A stretch of 64,000 nt of DNA, taken from positions 496,001 to 560,000 of the forward strand of contig NZ_LECU01000004.1 in the NCBI RefSeq assembly GCF_001027745.1. The letters run 5' to 3'. Both the position numbers and the translations under genes were made by a program. Source of the stretch: Pedobacter sp. BMA (GTDB lineage: Bacteria; Bacteroidota; Bacteroidia; Sphingobacteriales; Sphingobacteriaceae). Shown in pieces: positions 27,561 through 34,277 of this stretch (position 1 is its first letter; every line of letters starts with the position of its first letter). The notes beneath the pieces are model-generated. The model had not been told where the DNA came from and did not search any database. It saw only the letters and a list, made by a program, of their open reading frames with translations.

Positions 27561-28043
27561 CTATGCCGGCTTGTGCTCAACTTTGAAGTAATCTTTATGA
27601 TCTTCAATCATTTTAGCAATTGTTGCTGCTTTAGTATCTGTAAGTTTAAACTCAAATGCTGGTTCCTGGTTCTTTTTAGAACGCACCATTTTATCTGTAT
27701 AAAAGCGGTAAACCAATCCGTTAGTAAGCAGACCGTACTTAGCTTTAGTTTTGCGAAAATACTTTGATAAACGTGAATCGTGAATATCAAGGTTATCATC
27801 GTGGTGTTTACATTCTACCAAAATGGTCGGCTCGCCGTCTTTCATAATGGTATAATCTACTTTTTTGCTTTTCTTAACGCCAAAATCCAAAACAGCTTCA
27901 GTCTGAACTTCTGAAGGATCGAAACCTAAAATCTGAATAAAGGGCATTACTAACGCATTTCTGGTTAAGTCTTCGGACTGCACCTGAGGAAGCATCTTCT
28001 TAACTCTCGTGGCAAATTGGCCAATTTCATCTTTCAGTTCCAT
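27561..28043 (-). CDS. Stand-alone HsdR N-terminal-like nuclease-fold protein
   Basis: 160 residues resembling the N-terminal nuclease domain of type I restriction subunit R, without helicase domains. The PD-(D/E)XK site is visible: Asp63 in KKVDYTI and Glu77-x-Lys79 in ILVECKHHD. LTRNALVMPFIQILGFDPSE and LLTNGLVYRFYTD are typical of the HSDR_N group. No hsdM or hsdS is nearby, so it is not a type I system. It could be a small nuclease or a DNA-binding relic. The unknown gene 33 bp upstream on the same strand is probably co-transcribed. Confidence 0.85.
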   Translation of the reverse strand: MELKDEIGQFATRVKKMLPQVQSEDLTRNALVMPFIQILGFDPSEVQTEAVLDFGVKKSKKVDYTIMKDGEPTILVECKHHDDNLDIHDSRLSKYFRKTKAKYGLLTNGLVYRFYTDKMVRSKKNQEPAFEFKLTDTKAATIAKMIEDHKDYFKVEHKPA

Positions 28044-28076
28044 GTTAACTTATTGATTATATTTTTATAGGGATGA

Positions 28077-28448
28077 TTAATTGCTGCAATACTGGTTAAA
28101 TACAGTATTTACATTAGAAATGATCTGATCTAAACCTCTCTTATCGAAGAAGTTTCTGTTCAACATCGCAACCATATAGTTCAACTTGGTTACATCTGTT
28201 GCCTGCATTGCAGACTGAAAATTTCTAATTCCGTCTTTAATTGCCTGTTGTACATAGGTACGTACAATTAAAAACGATTTTTTAAAAGCAAATTCAGTTT
28301 CACGCTCACCTCTGTTGGGTGCATAGAAATTAAGTTTGGTGTATTCTTTTTGCATTCTCTGATAGATATCAGCAGAAATTGCCTGATTACCAATGATCCC
28401 TTTGTAATAAATATTGTTTAATAAAAACTCGTATTCGTTGTGTCTCAT
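28077..28448 (-). CDS. Conserved-looking protein of unknown function
   Basis: 123 residues, soluble, with no signal or membrane segment and mainly helical by composition. Family not recognised. Notable segments: EYEFLLNNIYYKGIIGNQA, FYAPNRGERETEFAFKKSFL, and a C-terminal FDKRGLDQIISNVNTVFN. It lies 33 bp before the HsdR-N-like gene on the same strand, so the two probably act together or are at least co-expressed. Composition and codon use look native. The 350 bp upstream hold the repeats at 28655-28717 but no clear promoter for this gene. Confidence 0.7.
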   Translation of the reverse strand: MRHNEYEFLLNNIYYKGIIGNQAISADIYQRMQKEYTKLNFYAPNRGERETEFAFKKSFLIVRTYVQQAIKDGIRNFQSAMQATDVTKLNYMVAMLNRNFFDKRGLDQIISNVNTVFNQYCSN

Positions 28449-28654
28449 TGCAATGTTTCTTAGGGTATTATTTTAATAATCTTTTTGTGTTTACCAACCC
28501 ATTATTGTATGGCCTGTTTTTAATTTGCTTATCTACAGGCTACACAAGATTGGGCAGGCAGATGTTGTTTTTAATTGAAGATGTTAATCATTCAATTATT
28601 TGTTTTTGGCAAACAGTATAAAGATTAGAAAAAGATTAGGGTACATTTATTTTT

Positions 28655-28708
28655 TTACATGAACCCGTTAGTTTATTACATGAAACCTGAAGTCCATTAC
28701 ACAAAAAC
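28655..28708 (+). promoter_or_regulatory. Triple 21-bp-spaced direct repeat upstream of the LytTR regulator
   Basis: TTACATGAACCC (28655), TTACATGAAACC (28676) and TTACACAAAAAC (28697) are spaced exactly 21 bases apart. Spacing of two helical turns between direct repeats is typical of LytTR-domain binding sites, and the gene 95 bp downstream encodes such a regulator. The same motif and spacing recur at 30144-30197. The rest of the gap 28449-28802 shows nothing else clear. Confidence 0.65.
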
Positions 28709-28802
28709 AATAGCCCTATTTTTTTTTTGATACTTTGCTGAAGCCATTCCTTTTTTTATTTAACTTGCATCAATTCACTCCAAACAGACAGAATAAGAAA
28801 TC

Positions 28803-29546
28803 ATGAATCTAAAATGCGTTGTGATAGACGACGAGCAACATGCAATTGAGGTGCTAACTGACCATATTGCGGAGATGCCAGGTCTTACAATTTTTAAGAC
28901 ATTTACCAGCCCTGTTCAGGCATTGACAGAGATCAGTGTAGACGATGAAATTGATTTATTGTTCATGGATATTGATATGCCTGGAATCAATGGAATTGAA
29001 CTGGCTAAAAACATCAGGGAAAAGAGTAAGTATCTTATCTTTACAACAGCTCACCCCGACTATGCCCTACAGGCATTCGATGTGCAGTCAGACCAATACC
29101 TGCTGAAGCCGATATCATTTGCAAAGTTTGCTCTGGGAATTGACAGAATCCTAAAAAAAGAGGCTAATAATGCTAAGGCTTCGCTTAAAGAAGTAGAACA
29201 GGTTTCTGCTCTTTATATCAAAGGCGATCACAAGTATGCTTTCTCCAATATTGCGATTGATGAAATATTATATATCAAAGCTTTACAGAATTACATACAA
29301 ATTATTACCAAATCGGAGACGCATACCACGTACCTTACCCTGAAAGAAATCGAAAAAGCTTTGGAAAACCACGCCTTTATCCGGGTAAATAAATCGAATA
29401 TTGTGGCTAAGTCGGCAATAAAAAAGGTTGATGGAAATATTATCCGTTTAGTAAATAACGAAATGATCCAGATTGGCGAAGGCTATAAAGAAGCTTTCTT
29501 CGCCTATGTACAGAGTAGTTTATTGAAATCTAACAGAAGTCAGTAA
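28803..29546 (+). CDS. LytTR-family response regulator
   Basis: 247 residues. The receiver domain (1-120) has phosphoacceptor Asp56 in LLFMDIDMPG, Thr in LIFTTAHPDYA and Lys in YLLKPISF. A LytTR DNA-binding domain follows (about 145-240): DEILYIKALQNYIQI, TYLTLKEIEKAL, FIRVNKSNIVAKSAI. The likely kinase is the His_kinase protein at 30205-31320, separated from it by three small RiPP precursor genes on the other strand. The stop codon lies 5 bp from the end of the first precursor gene. It probably controls the precursors through the 21-bp repeats. Confidence 0.93.
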   Translation: MNLKCVVIDDEQHAIEVLTDHIAEMPGLTIFKTFTSPVQALTEISVDDEIDLLFMDIDMPGINGIELAKNIREKSKYLIFTTAHPDYALQAFDVQSDQYLLKPISFAKFALGIDRILKKEANNAKASLKEVEQVSALYIKGDHKYAFSNIAIDEILYIKALQNYIQIITKSETHTTYLTLKEIEKALENHAFIRVNKSNIVAKSAIKKVDGNIIRLVNNEMIQIGEGYKEAFFAYVQSSLLKSNRSQ

Positions 29547-29551
29547 ACCAG

Positions 29552-29692
29552 TTAGATAGCAACAATCCAGCTCGTCATTACAGTATGGCTTTGATCACCT
29601 GTGGGATTGGTACTGAAATTATTCTGATTTTTGACGTTTTTAAAAACGAAAACAGTTTTCTTGGCAAGTTTTGATGTATTCTGATTTTTCAT
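29552..29692 (-). CDS. RiPP precursor peptide A (Cys-free, LanB-associated)
   Basis: 46-residue peptide beginning MKNQNTSKLAKKTVFVFKN and ending HTVMTSWIVAI. A Lys-rich leader-like part (about 1-21) precedes a 23-residue end identical in all three tandem copies. That end has three Ser and four Thr and no Cys, Lys or Arg. Against copy B the 23 shared residues use different codons at about 11 places, including an AGT/TCT Ser switch, so the protein sequence is under selection. It is 38 bp after peptide B, same strand, and close to a lantibiotic dehydratase. The precursor role is inferred from context. Confidence 0.8.
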   Translation of the reverse strand: MKNQNTSKLAKKTVFVFKNVKNQNNFSTNPTGDQSHTVMTSWIVAI

Positions 29693-29730
29693 GATGAATT
29701 TTATATTGAAATGATGAATTGTTATAAGTA

Positions 29731-29871
29731 TTAAATTGCAACAATCCAGCTTGTCATTACGGTATGGCTTTGATCACCGGTTGGGTTAGTAGAAAAGTTA
29801 TTCTGAGCTTTAACATTCTTAAAAACAAAAACCGTTTTCTTAGTAAGTTTTGATGTATTTTGATTTTTCAT
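29731..29871 (-). CDS. RiPP precursor peptide B (Cys-free, LanB-associated)
   Basis: 46 residues, MKNQNTSKLTKKTVFVFKN start, differing from peptide A only at residues 10 (Thr for Ala) and 22 (Ala for Asn). The last 23 residues are identical to A and C. The start-codon context (AATTCATC before ATG) is repeated in front of A, which shows duplication of the whole unit. No transmembrane or Sec signal; the leader is probably read by the dehydratase. Confidence 0.8.
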   Translation of the reverse strand: MKNQNTSKLTKKTVFVFKNVKAQNNFSTNPTGDQSHTVMTSWIVAI

Positions 29872-29910
29872 GATGAATTCTTTTTTTAAATGATGAGGGT
29901 GAAATAGATA

Positions 29911-30063
29911 TTAGATTGCAACGATCCAGCTTGTCATAACGGTGTGGCTTTGATCACCAGTTGGATTTGTAGAAAAGTTATTCTGAGCCTTAACATTTTT
30001 AAAAACAAAAACAGTTTTCTTTGCAAGTTTCGAAGTTGTGGTGTTGTTATTTTGAGTTGCCAT
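29911..30063 (-). CDS. RiPP precursor peptide C (Cys-free, LanB-associated)
   Basis: 50 residues, first gene of the tandem set. A longer start (MATQNNNTTTSKLAKK) is followed by the same TVFVFKNVKAQ and the identical 23-residue end. It is separated from the divergent histidine kinase gene by 141 bp that hold the 21-bp-spaced repeats. Periods between the three starts are 179 and 192 bp. A plus-strand frame across this gene (29944-30165) is a shadow. Confidence 0.8.
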   Translation of the reverse strand: MATQNNNTTTSKLAKKTVFVFKNVKAQNNFSTNPTGDQSHTVMTSWIVAI

Positions 30064-30143
30064 TTTAATTATTATTTAGTTGTATTTTTCGTTGTTATTA
30101 ATTTCTGTAAAGGTGCGCCGTTAAGTTTAGGCTATCCATTTTT

Positions 30144-30197
30144 TTACACAAACCCTAGCATTTAAAAGATAAAAACCTCATTTACGTAGATAAAAAC
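30144..30197 (+). promoter_or_regulatory. Triple 21-bp-spaced direct repeat between precursors and kinase
   Basis: TTACACAAACCC (30144), AAAGATAAAAAC (30165) and GTAGATAAAAAC (30186) are spaced exactly 21 bases; the last two share AGATAAAAACCT. They resemble the set before the LytTR regulator. They lie 81-134 bp upstream of precursor C and end 7 bp before the kinase start, so they may act as activator sites for the precursors, as control sites for the kinase, or both. Confidence 0.65.
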
Positions 30198-30204
30198 CTA
30201 AAAA

Positions 30205-31320
30205 ATGTCTTTATTACCCTTTCAAAAATTTTTCAGAAACTATAAAATCCATTTATTAATCTGGAGTTTGTACATCATATATGAAGTATTCATTTTAGGA
30301 TATGCAAGTAAAAGATTCAGGGAACCTGGTGACTATGTCATTATTTACCTGGTCAACATTTCTACTTTCTACCTTTATGCTTTTTTTCTAAAAAAAATTC
30401 TAAATGATCAAAAGCTTTCACTTAGAATAATAAAGATTTCCTTGCTGATTGTATTCATTATTATAAATTATACCATCTCAACTTATATTCTGATTATTCT
30501 CTTCGAGAAAATTAAATTGATCGAAGAAAACTCATCCCCAGCTTTCGATAAAAATTTCATTGTACCGTGTATTTATCGCTCAATACTTTTCATTGGTTAT
30601 TCTACCGGCTACGTCTACATCCTGAAATCTTTTGAAGATAGGAAAAAAGTAGAAGCACTTGAACGTCAAACCCTTGTTACACAAATCGAAAAGCAGACTT
30701 TGGAAAATGATTTGGTGCAATCGCAAAATAACTACCTCCGGAGTCAGATTAATCCTCATTTTTTATTCAATACATTAAATTTCATCTATAACGATGCGCG
30801 CAAGAAGGCACCCATGGCTGCAGACGCAATTATGAACCTGGCAGAAATGATGCGCTATGCATTAAAAAGACCCGAAGCATCGGAAATGGTTCCGCTAAAT
30901 GAGGAAATTGAACAAATTGAACACCTGATCAACCTCCATAAGCTTAGAACAGCGAATACAATTAATCTGGAATTGGAAGTGGTTGGTGACTTATTTGGTT
31001 TACGCTTCCCCCCGCTTATCCTCCTTACTCTGGTGGAAAATATTTTTAAGCACGGTAATGTTACGCACTCCACACAACCTGCAGTAATTAAAATTGTATA
31101 CGAAAATAACAACTTAAATATCACAACCATCAATATGGTAAACGATAATAAAGGAAAACAAACTGAAAGTCATCACGTTGGAATAGACAACATTAATAAA
31201 CGTTTGGCCAACTTTTATGGCGAAGATTATTTATTCAGATACTACAGGGATCCTTTGAACAGATACATTACAGAAATCGATATCGACGTCATCAATCCAC
31301 TGGCTAAACTCAACCGTTAA
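30205..31320 (+). CDS. LytS/YehU-type sensor histidine kinase
   Basis: 371 residues. Four membrane segments at about 14-33, 44-62, 73-100 and 121-140 form the sensor part, without a large extracellular loop. A short coiled coil (145-178) leads to a His_kinase domain with His185 in QINPHFLFNTLNFIYND and an ATP-binding part (LILLTLVENIFKHG, HHVGIDNINKRL). It is the presumed partner of the LytTR regulator at 28803-29546. The gene converges on the dehydratase, the stop codons overlapping by 4 bp. Possible signals include the mature peptide; this is conjecture. Confidence 0.92.
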   Translation: MSLLPFQKFFRNYKIHLLIWSLYIIYEVFILGYASKRFREPGDYVIIYLVNISTFYLYAFFLKKILNDQKLSLRIIKISLLIVFIIINYTISTYILIILFEKIKLIEENSSPAFDKNFIVPCIYRSILFIGYSTGYVYILKSFEDRKKVEALERQTLVTQIEKQTLENDLVQSQNNYLRSQINPHFLFNTLNFIYNDARKKAPMAADAIMNLAEMMRYALKRPEASEMVPLNEEIEQIEHLINLHKLRTANTINLELEVVGDLFGLRFPPLILLTLVENIFKHGNVTHSTQPAVIKIVYENNNLNITTINMVNDNKGKQTESHHVGIDNINKRLANFYGEDYLFRYYRDPLNRYITEIDIDVINPLAKLNR

Positions 31321-34109
31321 CAACTCATAGCCTTTTGCCTTTGCAGCTCTTTGAGCAAAAAGTAGTACATAACCATTTCGTAAACCCGTTGATCTTTATT
31401 GAACAGACGGTTAACATGCATGTGCATCAGGTCGCTAAAGAGTTTAAAACGCCTTTGAGATGGACATTCCCCCAATGTCTTAATAAAGCTTTGGGCAAAA
31501 GCGGTAACTTTTGCCTGCTGCGCATCAGTAAATGCTTGAGGTAATGCGTTCTTAAACAACTGATACTGGCTGTTTAGCTTTTTGAAATCCGACGCATCAA
31601 GCTCATGTTCCTCATTGAATACGTCAGATATGAGTTTTGCCAGACTGATAAAATCTTTACCGTCGAAATCTACCGCAGCTTTAATCATCGCGATCAGGTT
31701 CAGGCAGTACCAGTATTTGTCAAATGGTTCGGATATTGTTTCAAATAACGACAGCACATATTCGCTATCAATATTGAAATGATCTTCAACCGCCACGATC
31801 AACTCAGCACCATAACGGGCAAGCTCTCTCTTATAGGTTTTGATCTGGACATCAGAAATCAGTCCGCAACTTAGGTATAAGTCAAGACCGCCCACAAAAG
31901 CGGAAGTAAGCAGCTGCCCATCTTGCCGATCATTTAGTAATATTCTAAAGCGAATGTGGTTTCCCCCCTCATTATACCGGATAAAGAACCAGCTTTTGAT
32001 GTGATCAGCATATTGGTCGACGAAAGGTGCAATAGTGTCCGCCAGGATCTGATCAGTACGTTGCTGATGGCAGAAAATTTCAAAATACAGCCACTCCTCT
32101 CCGGGTGGAAAGCTTTCTTTCACCTCTAAAAAAGAATCCGGCTGACTTATTCCATGATAAATTTTCTCCTTATGGTAAAGACCCAGAACGAACTGGGCGA
32201 GATAGGGCTTCCCGTACTCATCCATCACCGCGTTGGCATCGGGTAGCACCACTTCTTCAATGTAAAAGCTTTCTTGTTTCTGTATGTATAGCAAAAAGGC
32301 GCTTAAATCTTCATCACGATCCAAATGAAAACACAGGGTTTGATCCGACAGGCCTGTTTTAAAATAGGCACTTACATTCCTGTGTTTCAAATAATCCCTG
32401 CACTGTTCAATGGCTATCGGTTGTTTGTCGTGGTAGAAATTTGCCTTATAAAGCTTCCATTTACGGGGACTCAACACCACGTTCTGATACTGGAGTCGCG
32501 GATAGTCATCCATTTCCGGAAATAAGCCATCCAGCGGAAGTGAAAGACTCGTTTGGGCATGATGGTGTTGTAAGTCGCACAGCATACGGAACACGGATAA
32601 ATCAGACCTCGTATAATTGTAAGCAGATGCCATTTTCGGAACTATCCGCTTGTTCAGACTTTTGGACCTGAGAATGATTTCCGAGTTTCTGATGGAAATC
32701 TGAATGTCATTGAGTGAAAGTGGTTCTCTGGAGGTATCAAAATTTAAAATCGAAAGCTGGTGCTGATAAACCAGCTTCCTCCGGTTGATATTATCTACTG
32801 AAGCCTCAACCATATAGGCCACATCAAAAAACAACACATCCGGATTTGCCTCCTGCTCAATAGCAGCAATTTGTTTACAATAGGTTTCCACGGCACCACT
32901 GGCCATCGTAAAACGTCCACTTAGTGCATTTGCCGTCGGCCCGCCAATCTGATCTGCAAAGATTAAACCATCTGCAATCCGTAAAAGCATACTGATAGAG
33001 TTTGGTAGCGGATTCCTTTTTCCCAGGGGCGGAATGGAAAGCTTATTCAGGAAAATCGTTTCTCCATCTTTAAACTGTTGTGTATAAAGCTTTTGCGATA
33101 TTAAAGCCTTCACATCCCGGCCATCCGGTTTTTTCTGCTTGCGGATGCCAAGCTGCGTAATTAAATCATCACCATTCCCGGCGTGCTCCAGTTCATCATA
33201 ACCCACTCCTAATTCGGGGTCAAGGGCATGCATAAGGGGAACTTCCTTACCTTCAAATTTCTTGATAAATTTCTTTATAAATAACGCTAAGGCTTCCCGT
33301 TCACCTGCAGGAAGAATACCCTGCATAAAAGCTATGGCATCTGGTATGCTTTGTAAATCCTGTTGTGAGAGACTGCCCCAGGCATTTCTTTCTGCAATGA
33401 TATAGGTGGGCGAATCAACCTCCGTTTTTAAACCTATCCGGGTGAAATAATCTTCCCCTATAATATTTGCATCATAATTGGTAAAAATCAGCTGTAAATC
33501 GTGCATGTCGCGTAGCAGGTCGTGAAGGGCCAAGGTTCCCGGTTCATCCAGACCCAGTTTCTCTGGCAGGTCATTTAACCGAAGGGGCACCAGGCAGGCA
33601 TGCAGTATTTGAAGCACCAGGCCATCCTGTTCAATCTCGGCCAGCTCAAATAAACCATTGCTACAGGCAATGTACCGGATGGTATCGGGCAGCAGATAAA
33701 AGCTACTGTTACTGAATATTAAACAGTTATTGGCAATTAACTGACTAAAATCAAAATTGATATTATTTTTTAACGGCCAATCCATCAGGGATGTTGAATG
33801 CTGCTCACGATTGATCGTAACAGGCGTTACATCAGCAGAAAACGCGTGGTTTAATATACTGAAACTGGCAAAGGTTCCGTAGGGTGTAGATCGAAATTTA
33901 GCACGGTTAAAATACTTCCAGATCGTAAAGTAAACCTTTGGCGGTAACGCTGAAAGTTCACTGGCACTTACATCCTTAATGGTTTCATAAAAATCCGATG
34001 ATGATATGGCAATGGCCGCTTTTAATTCCTCCCAACAATCTGTTAATTCGGTTAAATAAGAAAACCTTGGGGTCCTGAATACTACTGTGGGGTGGATATT
34101 AACTTTCAT
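31317..34109 (-). CDS. LanB-type lantibiotic dehydratase, full length
   Basis: 930-residue enzyme expected to dehydrate Ser and Thr of a precursor peptide using glutamyl-tRNA. The glutamylation domain (about 1-640) has NRAKFRSTPYGTF, where Arg69, Arg73 and Thr75 match the spacing of NisB Arg83/Arg87/Thr89. The elimination domain (about 668-930) has WFFIRYNEGGNHIRFRI with Arg720 and Arg722, ELARYG with Arg765, and MHMHVNRL with His896. These correspond, from memory, to NisB Arg784, Arg786, Arg826 and His961, so both half-reactions look possible. No LanC, protease or ABC exporter lies in the window. The likely substrates are the three peptides at 29552-30063. Confidence 0.9.
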   Translation of the reverse strand: MKVNIHPTVVFRTPRFSYLTELTDCWEELKAAIAISSSDFYETIKDVSASELSALPPKVYFTIWKYFNRAKFRSTPYGTFASFSILNHAFSADVTPVTINREQHSTSLMDWPLKNNINFDFSQLIANNCLIFSNSSFYLLPDTIRYIACSNGLFELAEIEQDGLVLQILHACLVPLRLNDLPEKLGLDEPGTLALHDLLRDMHDLQLIFTNYDANIIGEDYFTRIGLKTEVDSPTYIIAERNAWGSLSQQDLQSIPDAIAFMQGILPAGEREALALFIKKFIKKFEGKEVPLMHALDPELGVGYDELEHAGNGDDLITQLGIRKQKKPDGRDVKALISQKLYTQQFKDGETIFLNKLSIPPLGKRNPLPNSISMLLRIADGLIFADQIGGPTANALSGRFTMASGAVETYCKQIAAIEQEANPDVLFFDVAYMVEASVDNINRRKLVYQHQLSILNFDTSREPLSLNDIQISIRNSEIILRSKSLNKRIVPKMASAYNYTRSDLSVFRMLCDLQHHHAQTSLSLPLDGLFPEMDDYPRLQYQNVVLSPRKWKLYKANFYHDKQPIAIEQCRDYLKHRNVSAYFKTGLSDQTLCFHLDRDEDLSAFLLYIQKQESFYIEEVVLPDANAVMDEYGKPYLAQFVLGLYHKEKIYHGISQPDSFLEVKESFPPGEEWLYFEIFCHQQRTDQILADTIAPFVDQYADHIKSWFFIRYNEGGNHIRFRILLNDRQDGQLLTSAFVGGLDLYLSCGLISDVQIKTYKRELARYGAELIVAVEDHFNIDSEYVLSLFETISEPFDKYWYCLNLIAMIKAAVDFDGKDFISLAKLISDVFNEEHELDASDFKKLNSQYQLFKNALPQAFTDAQQAKVTAFAQSFIKTLGECPSQRRFKLFSDLMHMHVNRLFNKDQRVYEMVMYYFLLKELQRQKAMSC

Positions 34110-34136
34110 TTGCAGGTTGTGAACAGGTGAAAATTA

Positions 34137-34166
34137 CAAAGATTATTTTGAAAATATAATAAACAA
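34137..34166 (-). promoter_or_regulatory. Candidate promoter of the lantibiotic dehydratase gene
   Basis: Minus strand TTG (34166-34164), 18 bases, then TAATCTTTG (34145-34137). The -7 box has one base too many against TAnnTTTG, so support is moderate. The leader would be about 20 bases. Confidence 0.35.
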
Positions 34167-34223
34167 AATTCACGCACTGCCCTTACCGCCGTCATTATGA
34201 ATAATCCCCGGCTGCTACAAACC

Positions 34224-34254
34224 AAAAAGAGGCTGCTTTTTAAGGCAACCTCTT
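34224..34254 (-). terminator. Intrinsic terminator of the adhesin cassette
   Basis: Stem AAGAGGCTGC (34227-34236) / GCAACCTCTT (34245-34254), one mismatch, with a T-run on the minus strand, 23 bp beyond the stop codon at 34278. Confidence 0.75.
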
Positions 34255-34277
34255 GATTATAAATGATTAGATATGTT

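Noticed and set aside
28655..28717. 21-bp repeats as a CRISPR array
   Set aside because: The repeats are only about 12 bp with three units and no spacers of CRISPR length; no cas genes are present.
29552..30063. Reading the three peptides as ordinary class I lanthipeptides
   Set aside because: None of the peptides contains a cysteine, so lanthionine formation within the peptide is not possible.
29944..30165. Plus-strand open frame of 73 residues
   Set aside because: It lies opposite precursor C, whose coding is supported by three conserved copies.
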